From Candidatus Planktophila limnetica (GTDB taxonomy: Bacteria > Actinomycetota > Actinomycetes > Nanopelagicales > Nanopelagicaceae): a stretch of 64,000 nt of DNA. The stretch spans positions 992,001 through 1,056,000 of the forward strand of contig NZ_CP016782.1 of NCBI RefSeq assembly GCF_002288365.1, given 5' to 3'. A program made the position numbers and the translations under genes. Below, piece by piece: positions 51,372 through 61,131 of this stretch. A model generated the notes under the pieces. That model was not told where the DNA came from, ran no database searches, and saw nothing but the letters and a program-made list of their open reading frames with translations. The first letter of the stretch is position 1, and every line of letters begins with the position of its first letter.

Positions 51372-53330
51372 ATGGTTTTAAAAAGCGGCATTGATCTTTC
51401 ACATATCGATCTCACATTCGCCCCAGGCGATGACCTCTATCGCTATCTCAACGGTGGTTGGCTCAAATCCCATCAAATCCCGGCAGATCGAGCATCCGAT
51501 GGCGTTGCATACGCCCTTCACGATGAAGCAGAAGCACAGGTGCGCGAAATCATCGAAGGAGCACATCGCAATAAAGATGGTGGAGCAGAAGCCCAAAAAA
51601 TTGGCGATCTCTATCTCTCATTTATGGACACCGACGCGATTGAAAAACTCGGCACATCTCCCCTGGCTGCAGACCTTGCATCCATCGATGCGATAACAAA
51701 TAAATCAGATTTCATCTCCACGATGTCTCGTCTTGAGATGAAGGGCGTCGGTGGAATATTCGGCGCAGCCATATACACAGATGCCATGGATTCAGAGACG
51801 AACATTATTTATTTAGGACAGGGTGGTTTGTCTTTACCTGATGAGTCCTATTACCGCGAAGAGCAATACGCACCGATTCGCGAAGCCTTCTTAGAACACG
51901 TGGCAAAGATGTTTGCTCTAGCCGGCATCTCAGCAAGCACCGCCGACGTGGCTTGCATCCTGGCACTTGAAACATCCATTGCAGCATGTCATTGGGATCA
52001 AGTTCGCGATCGCGATGCAACTCTTACCTATAACAAACACAGCCGCAGCGAATTAGAAAAATTAGCGCCGGCAATAGATTTCCCACTCTGGATTAAATCA
52101 GGTGAAGTTCCAACCAAAGCATTTGAATCAGTCATTGTTCGCGAACCTGATTTCTTCTCCGGTGTTTCAGCGCTGCTTGAAAAATTTGACCGCAACGCAT
52201 GGGTACTTTGGCTTAAGTGGCAGTTGATTTCTGGCTCTGCGGCCTATCTAAACGATGCACTTGTGCAACAAAACTTTGCTTTCTATGGCACGACTTTGTC
52301 TGGTACTCCACAAATTCGCGAGCGCTGGAAACGTGCAGTTTCATTGGTCGAAGGCTCACTCGGTGAAGCAGTTGGTCGCATCTATGTTGATCGCCATTTT
52401 CCACCTGCTGCAAAAGCTGCCATGAACGAACTCGTTGCAAATCTGATTGAGGCCTATCGCATCAGCATAAGTGAGTTGTCATGGATGAGCGCTGAGACAA
52501 AGGCCAAGGCCTTTGAAAAACTGACTAAGTTCACTCCCAAGATTGGCTATCCAGATAAGTGGCGCGACTACTCATCACTGCAGATTTCAGCAGATGATCT
52601 CTTTGGCAATCTCGGTCGCATCTCAGCATTTGCCCGTGATTACGAATTAGCAAAAATCGGTGCACCCGTGGATCGCAGCGAGTGGTACATGACCCCACAA
52701 ACGGTGAACGCCTATTACAACCCAGGTATGAATGAGATTGTCTTTCCAGCAGCTATTTTGCAGCCGCCTTTTTTTGATATCGATGCCGACCCAGCCGTTA
52801 ATTACGGTGGAATCGGCGCCGTTATTGGCCACGAAATCGGCCACGGCTTTGATGACCAAGGCTCTAAATATGATGGCGATGGAAACATGGTTGATTGGTG
52901 GACCCAATCAGATCGCGATGAATTTGAAGTGCGCGCTAATGCATTAATCGCACAATTTGATGCACTCTCCCCTGAAGAAACCCCTGACATCACCGTTAAT
53001 GGCGCTTTGACAGTGGGAGAAAACATTGGAGACCTCGGTGGTTTAAGCATCGCTTATAAGGCGTATTTGCTGGCTTTAAAGGGTGCACCAGCACCCGTTA
53101 TCGATGGTTTAACAGGTGAGCAACGCTTCTTCCTTGCCTGGGCACAAGCATGGCGCGGCAAGGTGCGCCCTGAAGAACTTCGTCGCCGAATAGCCACAGA
53201 TCCGCACTCACCCTATGAGTTTCGATGCAATGCCATCGTTAGAAATATTGATGAGTTTTATACAGCCTTTGATGTCAATGAAAAGCACACACTCTGGATG
53301 AGAGAGTCAGAGCGCGTTCGTATTTGGTAG
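51372..53330 (+). CDS. M13 family metallopeptidase (neprilysin/PepO-like)
   Basis: This 652-residue zinc endopeptidase has the HEIGHGFDDQG motif (HExxH, about residue 488) and the third ligand in ENIGDLGG (about 548), plus the M13 blocks NAYYNPGMNEIVFPAAILQPPFF and RVRPEELRRRIATDPHSPYEFRCN-like end. There is no signal peptide or membrane helix, so it is probably cytosolic and trims short peptides, matching the peptide importer just downstream on the other strand. ATG 51372 is chosen because earlier frames run through the palindrome and into the marR gene. Expression may be MarR-controlled. Confidence 0.94.
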   Translation: MVLKSGIDLSHIDLTFAPGDDLYRYLNGGWLKSHQIPADRASDGVAYALHDEAEAQVREIIEGAHRNKDGGAEAQKIGDLYLSFMDTDAIEKLGTSPLAADLASIDAITNKSDFISTMSRLEMKGVGGIFGAAIYTDAMDSETNIIYLGQGGLSLPDESYYREEQYAPIREAFLEHVAKMFALAGISASTADVACILALETSIAACHWDQVRDRDATLTYNKHSRSELEKLAPAIDFPLWIKSGEVPTKAFESVIVREPDFFSGVSALLEKFDRNAWVLWLKWQLISGSAAYLNDALVQQNFAFYGTTLSGTPQIRERWKRAVSLVEGSLGEAVGRIYVDRHFPPAAKAAMNELVANLIEAYRISISELSWMSAETKAKAFEKLTKFTPKIGYPDKWRDYSSLQISADDLFGNLGRISAFARDYELAKIGAPVDRSEWYMTPQTVNAYYNPGMNEIVFPAAILQPPFFDIDADPAVNYGGIGAVIGHEIGHGFDDQGSKYDGDGNMVDWWTQSDRDEFEVRANALIAQFDALSPEETPDITVNGALTVGENIGDLGGLSIAYKAYLLALKGAPAPVIDGLTGEQRFFLAWAQAWRGKVRPEELRRRIATDPHSPYEFRCNAIVRNIDEFYTAFDVNEKHTLWMRESERVRIW

Positions 53331-53344
53331 TTATTCAGGCCAGA

Positions 53345-54316
53345 CTATTCGGGAAAGTGACAAGCGACCTGGGTTGCACCGAGTTGTAGTAATTGTGGAA
53401 CTTCAGTGCGGCACTTGTCTTGCGCTTTCCAGCAGCGAGTATTGAAAACACAACCAGTTGGTGGATTAATTGGGCTGGGCAAATCACCAGATAAAATAAT
53501 GCGCTCGCGAGATTTCTCAGAACGTGGATCTGGTTGAGGAACTGCAGAGAGCAACGCCTTTGTATATGGGTGATGTGGCAGCTGATAAAGATCTGCAGTG
53601 GGTCCAATTTCCATTACCTTGCCCAGATACATAACTGCCACGCGATCAGAAATATGTTGCACGACAGATAGATCGTGGGCAATGAAAACAATGCTGATGC
53701 CATCTTCTCGCTGCAAGTCATCGAGTAAATTAATGACCTGTGCCTGAATAGAAACATCGAGTGCACTTACTGGTTCATCGGCGACAATAAAACGTGGCTT
53801 GAGCGCGATAGCGCGGGCAATACCGATGCGCTGGCGCTGTCCGCCAGAGAACTCGTGCGGATAACGGTTGTAGTGCTCAGGGTTTAGGCCCACGCGCTCC
53901 ATAAGAGTTTGCACAGCGTTTTTCACACCGCCTGAGGGATCAACTTTTTGAATCTCAAAGGGTGCAGAAATTATCTTGCCAATAGTTTGGCGGGGGTTAA
54001 GGGCTGAATACGGGTCTTGGAAAATGATCTGCATCTGTGCGCGAAGAGATGTCATTTTATGGTGCTTAAATTTTGTGATGTCTTGGCCTTCAAAGACGAT
54101 GCTGCCTGAAGTTGGCTCTGTTAACTTTAAAATTGTGCGGCCAGCAGTTGTCTTGCCACAACCAGATTCGCCAACTAATCCCAGAGTTTCACCGGCGCGC
54201 AAATCAAATGAGATTCCATCTACTGCTTTGACCACAGATTTCTTGCGATCCTTAGATCTCTTAACAGGAAAGTGTTTAGTCAGGTTAGTGATGCTCAAAA
54301 TGGTCTCATTACTCAT
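53345..54316 (-). CDS. oppF: Peptide ABC transporter, ATP-binding protein (OppF/DppF type)
   Basis: This 323-residue ATPase is the second nucleotide-binding subunit of the peptide importer. Walker A is GESGCGKTT (about residues 52-60), the signature SGGQRQRIGIARAI (about 157-170), Walker B FIVADEPVSALD, and the H-loop IAHDLS. The oligopeptide-type C-terminus with CVFNTRCWKAQDKC holds cysteines that can bind a 4Fe-4S cluster in related proteins. It is the last gene of the importer operon, abutting oppD by one base. Confidence 0.94.
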   Translation of the reverse strand: MSNETILSITNLTKHFPVKRSKDRKKSVVKAVDGISFDLRAGETLGLVGESGCGKTTAGRTILKLTEPTSGSIVFEGQDITKFKHHKMTSLRAQMQIIFQDPYSALNPRQTIGKIISAPFEIQKVDPSGGVKNAVQTLMERVGLNPEHYNRYPHEFSGGQRQRIGIARAIALKPRFIVADEPVSALDVSIQAQVINLLDDLQREDGISIVFIAHDLSVVQHISDRVAVMYLGKVMEIGPTADLYQLPHHPYTKALLSAVPQPDPRSEKSRERIILSGDLPSPINPPTGCVFNTRCWKAQDKCRTEVPQLLQLGATQVACHFPE

Positions 54317-55350
54317 TAGCGCACCTCCTTCATTGCATCGGCAAAGGATGCTTGACGCTTTGACTCATCGATATGACATCGTGAGGTGTGGGAGGCAGAT
54401 GCGCCGACCAAATCTGGCATCACAGTTGCACATGCATGGCTATCTGCAAATTTGATGTATTCACACCGTGGTGCAAAGGCGCACCCTGCCGGCAAACTAA
54501 TAAGAGATGGAGGCTGTCCTGGAATCGCTTTGAGGCGCTCAGATCCAGTTACTGAAATGCGTGGAACTGATTTTAAAAGACCGAGATTATATGGATGCAT
54601 TGGGTTATAGAAAATGTCATCGACTGCGCCTTGTTCCACAATTCTTCCTGCATACATCACATTTACTTTTTCAGAGACTTGAGCAACAACACCTAAGTCG
54701 TGAGTAATGAGCAAAATTCCCATGTTGAACTCTTTTTGAAGTGAAGCAAGAAGAGTCAAAATCTGTGCTTGCACCGTTACATCCAACGCCGTCGTTGGTT
54801 CATCAGCAATAAGCATCTTTGGCGAATTCATTAGCGCCATTGCAATCATCACGCGCTGGCGCATACCGCCAGAGAATTGATGCGGAAACTCTTTTGCACG
54901 TTGCGCGGGTTCTGAAATTCCAACTAGGTCAAGCATTTCAATAGCGCGAGATATCGCTTCCTTTTTCTTGCCAGGGTTATGAACTAAATAGGCTTCTGCC
55001 AGCTGCGCTCCGATTTTGTAATACGGATGAAGAGCCGACATTGGATCTTGAAAAATCATTGCAACGCTTCGACCGCGCATGCTGCGAATCTCTTCTTCAC
55101 TGGCTGAAATAACATCTAAGAAGCCACCTTCATGGGCAACGCTGATGGACCCACTCATCTGGGCAGAACCTTTTTTGTGTAATCCCATTACTGAAAGACT
55201 TGTCACTGTTTTTCCTGAGCCAGATTCGCCCACGATGGCAACTGTTTCTCCTTGAGAAACGCTCAGTGATACCCCATCGACTGCGCGAACTAAACCATCA
55301 TCTGTTGGGAAAGCAACGTGGAGGTCTTTAATTCTTAATAATTCAGACAT
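54316..55350 (-). CDS. oppD: Peptide ABC transporter, ATP-binding protein (OppD/DppD type)
   Basis: This 344-residue ATPase has Walker A GESGSGKT (about residues 40-47), Q-loop [14 protein letters not shown], signature [16 protein letters not shown] (about 161-176), Walker [14 protein letters not shown] and the H-loop [11 protein letters not shown]. The C-terminal oligopeptide-binding region contains [18 protein letters not shown] with cluster-type cysteines. It is sandwiched between oppB and oppF with one-base overlaps on both sides, so the four subunits are made together. Confidence 0.94.
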   Translation of the reverse strand: MSELLRIKDLHVAFPTDDGLVRAVDGVSLSVSQGETVAIVGESGSGKTVTSLSVMGLHKKGSAQMSGSISVAHEGGFLDVISASEEEIRSMRGRSVAMIFQDPMSALHPYYKIGAQLAEAYLVHNPGKKKEAISRAIEMLDLVGISEPAQRAKEFPHQFSGGMRQRVMIAMALMNSPKMLIADEPTTALDVTVQAQILTLLASLQKEFNMGILLITHDLGVVAQVSEKVNVMYAGRIVEQGAVDDIFYNPMHPYNLGLLKSVPRISVTGSERLKAIPGQPPSLISLPAGCAFAPRCEYIKFADSHACATVMPDLVGASASHTSRCHIDESKRQASFADAMKEVR

Positions 55351-56342
55351 TACATTCTCACCCGCGGATCAAGGACTGCATAGAGCATGTCCACGATTAA
55401 GTTCATGACGATTACAACCACTGCTGCCAAAATTGTGGTGGCAAGTACAACAGGTAAATCAAATTCATAGACTGAACGCAGAGTCAGTCGAGCTAGCCCT
55501 GGCAAATTAAAAATAGTTTCGGTAATGATTGCTCCACCGATAAGTCCGGCAAAGTCCAAGCCAGCCAAGGTGATGATGGGTGCAAGTACTGCGCGCAATG
55601 TGTGCTTGAAAAGAACTGTGCGCTCTTTAACGCCTTTTGCTCGCGCGGTGCGAATGTAATCCTCACCCAGAGTATCTAGCACTGCAGCCCGGGTAAATCG
55701 TGTGTAGAGGGCGGCATATGCAATTGCCAGAGTTATCCACGGCAAGATGAAATACATAAACCATCGCCCCGGGCTATCTAAAACAGAGACATAACCATCG
55801 AGTGACATTGGAACAATCTTCCACTTAATGGAGACCCAAATAAGTAGAGCCAAACCAGTTACGAAGGTGGGAAGAGATGTTCCCAAGAGCACAAATACTG
55901 AGCTAGTTGTGTCAGGCCATCTACTCTTAAACTTTGCCGCAAGAACGCCAAGTGAGATTCCAATAAGTAACCATAAAACTAAAGCGCCGACAGCTAAATT
56001 TAATGTAACTGGTAGAGACTCTTTGATCATGTCTGTAACGCATGCGTTTTCATTAAATGAATAGCCAAAAGCCGGAGCCGGGCAACTAAAGGCGGCTTGG
56101 CCGCTTCCATATGTGCGACCAACAAAAATTCCCGATAGAAAGAGCCAATACTGCTCATAAATTGGTTTATCAAAACCTAGTTTTATTCTGTTGCCCTCAA
56201 TGATTTGAGGTGTGCAACGCTGTCCGCATGTAAGAGCTGCGGGATCAAATGGTAAAACGGAGAAGATCGCAAAAACCACAGCCGAAACTGCCAAGATTGT
56301 CAGGACGGCAAAGAAAAAACGCCGACCAATAAATCTATACAT
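55350..56342 (-). CDS. oppB: Peptide ABC transporter, permease (OppB/DppB type)
   Basis: This 330-residue permease has six predicted helices, beginning MYRFIGRRFFFAVLTILAVSAVVFAIF. The inner-membrane component signature lies in YIRTARAKGVKERTVLFKHTLRAVLAPIITLAGL (about residues 225-258), the EAA loop that contacts the ATPases. A long extracytoplasmic loop after helix 1 holds a CGQRC pair and another Cys pair (FSCPAP ... ACV), which may form disulfides. It follows the substrate-binding gene after 106 bases that include a hairpin. Confidence 0.93.
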   Translation of the reverse strand: MYRFIGRRFFFAVLTILAVSAVVFAIFSVLPFDPAALTCGQRCTPQIIEGNRIKLGFDKPIYEQYWLFLSGIFVGRTYGSGQAAFSCPAPAFGYSFNENACVTDMIKESLPVTLNLAVGALVLWLLIGISLGVLAAKFKSRWPDTTSSVFVLLGTSLPTFVTGLALLIWVSIKWKIVPMSLDGYVSVLDSPGRWFMYFILPWITLAIAYAALYTRFTRAAVLDTLGEDYIRTARAKGVKERTVLFKHTLRAVLAPIITLAGLDFAGLIGGAIITETIFNLPGLARLTLRSVYEFDLPVVLATTILAAVVVIVMNLIVDMLYAVLDPRVRM

Positions 56343-56386
56343 TTTCTAATCCCCTAAAAAAATTAATGAATGAATTTCAAGTAAAT

Positions 56387-56416
56387 GCCCCTGAGGCTTT
56401 TGCAAACCTCAGGGGC
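56387..56416. other. Hairpin between oppA and oppB (partial terminator or mRNA stabiliser)
   Basis: GCCCCTGAGG (56387-56396) pairs perfectly with CCTCAGGGGC (56407-56416) across a ten-base loop. No T-run follows on the minus strand, so it is probably not a full terminator. It lies 33 bases after the substrate-binding protein stop and before oppB, where such hairpins often protect the binding-protein mRNA and let it be made in excess. Confidence 0.65.
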
Positions 56417-56448
56417 ACTGTACTTCAATACGTTCGACTAGATATGGA

Positions 56449-58203
56449 TTACTTCTTTACCCAAATCTTGCCGTATGCAGGGTTACCTTGTGGAACCCAG
56501 AAGAAGACGCCACCGAGGCCTGAACCCCAGACTTCTTGTGCCTTACCAAACACTGTTGGCAATACCCAGAAGTTCTTCATAGCTTCTTTATCTAGTGCTT
56601 TCCACATTACTGCCTGCTTCTTACGATCTGTTGTCTTCATTGCGATGTTTACCTTGTCTTCAAATGCCTTGTATGCAGGATCATTTGAGTTTTGTGACAA
56701 GTTAAATCCACCGAATGAAGCGAAGAGTTCAGGGATAACTGTTGAGGCGTTAGCCCAGTCTGCTCCCCAACCAGAACCTGACATGTCACTCTGCTTTGCA
56801 GGGTTCATGACAGTTGAGTAATAACCAGCGCTGATGATGTTGAACTTCACCTTGATTCCAACACGAGCATAAGCAGCCTCGTTAATTGGAATTGTGTCAT
56901 TCAGTGTTGAAGATTGACGAGCGTCAATCACAATGCCATCTTCAGTTGCCTTCTTGTAATCAGCAGGACACTTAGTCTTTGCTGTTTCAAGAAGTGCCTT
57001 TGCCTTAGGAATGTTTCCTTCTGGCATGAAGTCCGCACTTCCTGGGCCAACGACCTTAGTTGGCTCGTAGTCAGTTGCAACCAATGGGCTAATTACGCCA
57101 GTTGCATATGAACCTGCATAAGTAGGTCCACCTGAATAGTCAAGAAGTGCCTTTGCATTACGTGCGTAATACATAGCTGCACGAACTTCTAGACATGGCA
57201 TCTTGGCTAAGTTAAATGCAACGTAGTTTGCATAAGGATCAGAGTTATTCATACGACGGTTCTTGTATGTGTTATCTGTGAAGAACTTATCCCTGTTTGT
57301 TGGAAGTGGGCCATTGAAGTTAATTGCATTTGGCTGTGAATCTTCAAGGAAGATCTGATCTTGTACTTCTTCATCTAAACCAAACTTGATAACAACCTTG
57401 TCTGGATAAGGAGTACGAACAGGATCTGATGCCTTTGACCAATACTTGTTACGGATTAATACAAGCTCTGTCTTGTTATTACGAGAGATCTTGTATGGAC
57501 CTGTTGCCTGTGGCAGTAGGTCATACGCATCACCTGTATCAAGCTTTGCCTGTACTGGAGAAATTGTTCCGTAAGTTCCCAAGTAGTTAAAGTCAGCTAC
57601 TGACTTATTCAAATTAAACGTAATTGTGCGGTTGTCCTTTGAACAAGAAACAGCCTTCTTAAATGCTGCTAGTCCTGCTGGTGTGTTCTTGTAAGGACCT
57701 GTGAAGATTGAATTTCCATCTGCATCTTTTGGAATATCAAGCCATGAGAGCAAGTAGGCAGGACCATCAGTGATGACATCAGTTGCGAATACGCGTGATG
57801 TTCCGTACTGAACGTGCTCACATGTAATTGCTGTTCCGTCTTCAAACTTAGTACCTGGACGCAGCGTGAACTTCCATGTCTTTGCGCTGTTGCTTGGAAT
57901 ACCAGTATTTGTTGCTAAGTCAGGAACGATGTTCGCACCTGCTTCACCAGGAACTGGAGCGTATGCAACGAGTGTGCGTGTGTGGAAAGAGTTCATAAAC
58001 GCTAAGTCGCGTCCTGTGTAAATACGGCTTGGATCTAAGTGATCAAGACGTGGTTCGTGCTCAAGAAGAACAAGTGTTCCTCCAGTGCGTGGAGTTTCTG
58101 CGGCGTTTGCTACTTGTGATCCTGCAACAAGTGCTGCAGAGATAACTAGTGAGCTAGCGGCAGTTACAACTACGACGCGGCGAAGAGCGGAGATGCTGCT
58201 CAT
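56449..58203 (-). CDS. oppA: Peptide ABC transporter, substrate-binding protein (SBP family 5)
   Basis: This 584-residue exported protein captures peptides for the importer. The signal peptide is about 33 residues (RRVVVVTAASSLVISAALVAGSQVANAAE), then the family-5 fold with GGTLVLLEHEPRLDHLDPSRIYTGRDLAFMN, WKFTLRPGTKFEDGTAITCEHV (about residues 110-131) and the late GWGADWANASTVIPELF. No lipobox cysteine is present, so unlike most Gram-positive binding proteins it seems not to be lipid-anchored; how it stays at the membrane is unclear. The gene lies second in the operon behind oppC. Confidence 0.94.
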   Translation of the reverse strand: MSSISALRRVVVVTAASSLVISAALVAGSQVANAAETPRTGGTLVLLEHEPRLDHLDPSRIYTGRDLAFMNSFHTRTLVAYAPVPGEAGANIVPDLATNTGIPSNSAKTWKFTLRPGTKFEDGTAITCEHVQYGTSRVFATDVITDGPAYLLSWLDIPKDADGNSIFTGPYKNTPAGLAAFKKAVSCSKDNRTITFNLNKSVADFNYLGTYGTISPVQAKLDTGDAYDLLPQATGPYKISRNNKTELVLIRNKYWSKASDPVRTPYPDKVVIKFGLDEEVQDQIFLEDSQPNAINFNGPLPTNRDKFFTDNTYKNRRMNNSDPYANYVAFNLAKMPCLEVRAAMYYARNAKALLDYSGGPTYAGSYATGVISPLVATDYEPTKVVGPGSADFMPEGNIPKAKALLETAKTKCPADYKKATEDGIVIDARQSSTLNDTIPINEAAYARVGIKVKFNIISAGYYSTVMNPAKQSDMSGSGWGADWANASTVIPELFASFGGFNLSQNSNDPAYKAFEDKVNIAMKTTDRKKQAVMWKALDKEAMKNFWVLPTVFGKAQEVWGSGLGGVFFWVPQGNPAYGKIWVKK

Positions 58204-58304
58204 TCATGGTCCTTTCAGTTGGTGGGCGCGGGCTGCCCTGAGCGCACAGTCAAGCAGAAAGTGTCCGAAATGTGAATAAGAGGTGAACTCAGGAAGGGGT
58301 GACG

Positions 58305-59273
58305 TTAGCGGTCTGCGCGTGGATCGAGCGCATCTCGCAGCGCATCGCCCACCAAGTTAAAGGCTAGGACCACAAGGACTAGTGATCCCGCAGTAATTAA
58401 GAAAAAGCTCGGCATCACGGTGACGTAACGGGATGCATTTGAAAGCAAGATTCCCCATGTTGATGCAGGTGGTTGAACACCTAAACCAAGGAATGAAAAT
58501 ACTGCTTCAGCGGCTAAATATCCTGGCAACGAGAGTGAAACAACAACAATGACAGGTGCCCACACATTTGGTAATAACTCTTTAAGAATAACTCGTGATC
58601 GTTTTGCTCCCATTGCTTCGGCGGCGGTGACAAAATCTCTTTCACGCAAACTAAGTATTTGTGAACGAATTAATCTAGAAAATCCTGGCCATCCAAAGAA
58701 GGATAAAAAGAAGACTAGAAATAGAACACGTGCAGAGTTTCCTTGAGCGATTCCGGCGCCTTCGATGCGCTTTACCATTGGCTCACTCAACGCAACAATC
58801 ATAAAAAATGCTGGGAAGGCAAGAATAAAATCTGTAAAGCGACCAAGAGTGCTATCTACACGACCCCTGAAGTATCCCCCGATGATTCCCACAAACAAAC
58901 CAATTGTTAAACTTGTAAAAGTTGTGAGAATTGCAACCATAAATGAAATGCGTGAGCCATAGAGTAATTGCGCAAGCAGGTCGCGCCCTGTGCCAGGAAT
59001 AAGTCCGAGTGGGTGATCAAGGCTGATGCCACCATTGGGCAGATCAGGAATACCGCTTCTATCGAGAACTTCAAGATTTAATGTATTGGGATCAATGCCT
59101 AATATTTTGCAGACAATGGGGGCAAATAATGAGAGTGAGAGCAAAGCGATGCTTACGGCGGCAGCGCTCATTCCCACTTTATTGCGCTTAAAGCGCATCC
59201 ATGCAATTTGGCGCGGACTGCGGCCTTGGATTGAACCATCGCTTTCACGGGTTGTTTCAACGGTGGTTGTCAT
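58305..59273 (-). CDS. oppC: Peptide ABC transporter, permease (OppC/DppC type)
   Basis: This is the 322-residue second permease, with an N-terminal cytosolic part (SPRQIAWMRFKRNKVGMSAAAVSIALLSLSLFAPIV) and six helices. The EAA-type loop is in RDFVTAAEAMGAKRSRVILKELLPNVWAPVIVVVSLSLPGYLAAEAVFSFLGLGVQPPASTWG-like order (about residues 210-270). It is the first gene of the operon, giving the order C-A-B-D-F, and is divergent from the lipoprotein gene. The complete importer fits a peptide-using heterotroph with the M13 peptidase nearby. Confidence 0.94.
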   Translation of the reverse strand: MTTTVETTRESDGSIQGRSPRQIAWMRFKRNKVGMSAAAVSIALLSLSLFAPIVCKILGIDPNTLNLEVLDRSGIPDLPNGGISLDHPLGLIPGTGRDLLAQLLYGSRISFMVAILTTFTSLTIGLFVGIIGGYFRGRVDSTLGRFTDFILAFPAFFMIVALSEPMVKRIEGAGIAQGNSARVLFLVFFLSFFGWPGFSRLIRSQILSLRERDFVTAAEAMGAKRSRVILKELLPNVWAPVIVVVSLSLPGYLAAEAVFSFLGLGVQPPASTWGILLSNASRYVTVMPSFFLITAGSLVLVVLAFNLVGDALRDALDPRADR

Positions 59274-59347
59274 GGCGCTTACTCTATACTTTCAGGCATA
59301 AGAGTTACACCTTGGGTAAGGATTTACTTGCCCCGATGGAGGGTTAC

Positions 59348-59893
59348 ATGTTCACACGCACTAGCCACAAAGTTACTGCTGCACTCACAGCCACACTTCT
59401 TGCCCTTGCCTTGAGCGCATGCGGTGGAGGAACTGAAGCAGATACAACAACAGCAGCCGAAGGCGAAGCACTCGTGAACGCAGTTGAAGAAGAGGCACAA
59501 GCAAAAGGTGCATTTGATACAGCAGTTGTAACTCCAGATAAAAACTCTTTCACCGTGACATCACCTGCAAAATTCACACCAGGAAAATTTGCGGCCGGTC
59601 AGTTGCCAGGACAAATTAATCAACGATTTAACATCACAGTAAGCAATGGATCAGCTGCAGATCTTGATCTTGCAACATTAATTATTAAAGGAACAACTAC
59701 GGCTGGTGCTTGTGTAGACATTTTTGATGGCGATGCCAAAATGGATGGTGCACCACAAACTCCACTTGCAGCCGGTGCATCGATTTCATTTGCATGGGGC
59801 ATTTCTTGTCCAGGAGCCCCAGGAGATGAACTCACTGTTGTGCTGACAAATAACGCAGTCAACGTCGTTGAAGCAACGGGCAAACTCGCTTAA
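59348..59893 (+). CDS. Small secreted lipoprotein
   Basis: The 181-residue product has a lipoprotein signal: FTRTSHKVTAALTATLLALALSACGGG, with lipobox LSAC and the lipid-carrying cysteine at residue 27. The mature part starts with a Thr/Glu/Ala-rich linker and then a beta-rich domain (FNITVSNGSAADLDLATLIIKG ... ISFAWGISCPG ... LTVVLTNN) like a small immunoglobulin-type or DUF4352-like fold; I do not recognise a specific family. The ATG at 59348 has GGAGGG five bases upstream. Its stop shares the palindrome TTAA with the convergent MFS gene. Confidence 0.85.
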   Translation: MFTRTSHKVTAALTATLLALALSACGGGTEADTTTAAEGEALVNAVEEEAQAKGAFDTAVVTPDKNSFTVTSPAKFTPGKFAAGQLPGQINQRFNITVSNGSAADLDLATLIIKGTTTAGACVDIFDGDAKMDGAPQTPLAAGASISFAWGISCPGAPGDELTVVLTNNAVNVVEATGKLA

Positions 59894-61131
59894 TTACTCT
59901 GTTTTGTTGCCATCTTCTTTAATTTAAAGAACAGCGGCAGCGGCAAAAGTGCTCCAATAAGCATTGTAAATATCCACGCGCTTTCAAGGCCCGCACCAAG
60001 CATGGGGCCACTAATTGCTGGTCCAATGACACCCGAGACTCCCCATTGCAATCCAGTCAGTGCGTTAGTGCGCCCGCGAATATGTTCAGGTGATAACTCA
60101 TTGGCAAGTGCTGGAAGCGTTGGCGACCAAATCATTTCACCAAATGCAAAGACCACTTGGCTTATACATAACATTATTGCGCCAGCAATTATTGGTAAGA
60201 GCGGAGATATTCCAACGACGCCCCACGATATTGACCAAATAATTCCAACCGCGATGAGTGCTTTATATTTTGATTCGCGACTGAGTCTGCGCAAAACTGC
60301 TGGCTGGAATAAAACAATAGAGATCGTATTTGCGGCATAAAAAATACCGAGCCACTTAGGTGATAACCCTAAGTACTGCGTTGCATAAATTGGGAGTCCC
60401 GCTTGCAAACTGGCATACCCAAAAATCAAGAGAATCAATCCAGAAATGCTTAGTAGAACTATTTTCTTGTTTTCCCAGACATCTTTATAGCTTCCACCCT
60501 TTGGTTCGTGTGCTTCGGGTATGTACTTTCCAATAAGTGGGGTTCGAATAAGTAAAATGACGACCAAGAAGAGCAGGAATGTAAATGAATCAATGATGTA
60601 CATAATCTGAAATGAACGCAGGGATCCTTCAGTAATTACTAGGGATGCAAATATTCCCCCTAGGCCAATTCCAAGATTGAGCAGCATGAAATTTAGGCCA
60701 AAGATATTCTGCCGATCTTTGACTTCGGTTAATCGCGTCAGCATCACATTTATCGGCGGCCAGATAAATGCTGCGCCAACAGATTGAATACTCATAACCA
60801 CAATGGCATCGCGGTGAGTCTGCACAAATGCCCAACCGCCAGTGCCAATAGATTCGGCAACAATTCCAACGATTATTACCTTCTTTGGCCCGATGCGATC
60901 TATCAAAGCACCGACTGGTCCCCCGATAAGTAGAGATACCGCAGCACCGAAAGAGAGTAAGAACCCACCAAAAGTATTTGTGAAGCCACGCATGTCATGC
61001 AAATAAACCAACAAGAGTGAGAGAGTCATACCGGTTCCGATAGCGCTGAGCAGCACTCCTAAAACCATTTTCTTAGAGTGTGGGTTCAGGATTGCGTAAT
61101 ACTCACGAGCTATTTCTGAGTTTAAAATCAT
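59890..61131 (-). CDS. MFS transporter (multidrug-type)
   Basis: This 413-residue protein has about twelve helices and the MFS loop motif GGPVGALIDRIGPKKVIIVG (about residues 70-90, motif A type). Other parts, such as HIRGRTNALTGLQWGVSGVIGPAISGPMLG in helices 10-11, resemble drug-export MFS proteins of the MdtG/DHA kind. The substrate is unknown. It directly abuts the alpha/beta hydrolase gene upstream, so the two are co-transcribed, perhaps for handling the same compound. Confidence 0.87.
   Translation of the reverse strand: MILNSEIAREYYAILNPHSKKMVLGVLLSAIGTGMTLSLLLVYLHDMRGFTNTFGGFLLSFGAAVSLLIGGPVGALIDRIGPKKVIIVGIVAESIGTGGWAFVQTHRDAIVVMSIQSVGAAFIWPPINVMLTRLTEVKDRQNIFGLNFMLLNLGIGLGGIFASLVITEGSLRSFQIMYIIDSFTFLLFLVVILLIRTPLIGKYIPEAHEPKGGSYKDVWENKKIVLLSISGLILLIFGYASLQAGLPIYATQYLGLSPKWLGIFYAANTISIVLFQPAVLRRLSRESKYKALIAVGIIWSISWGVVGISPLLPIIAGAIMLCISQVVFAFGEMIWSPTLPALANELSPEHIRGRTNALTGLQWGVSGVIGPAISGPMLGAGLESAWIFTMLIGALLPLPLFFKLKKMATKQSN

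Noticed and set aside
59201-59347. N-terminal extension of the lipoprotein
   Set aside because: It would hide the lipoprotein signal and run into oppC; ATG 59348 has GGAGGG five bases upstream.
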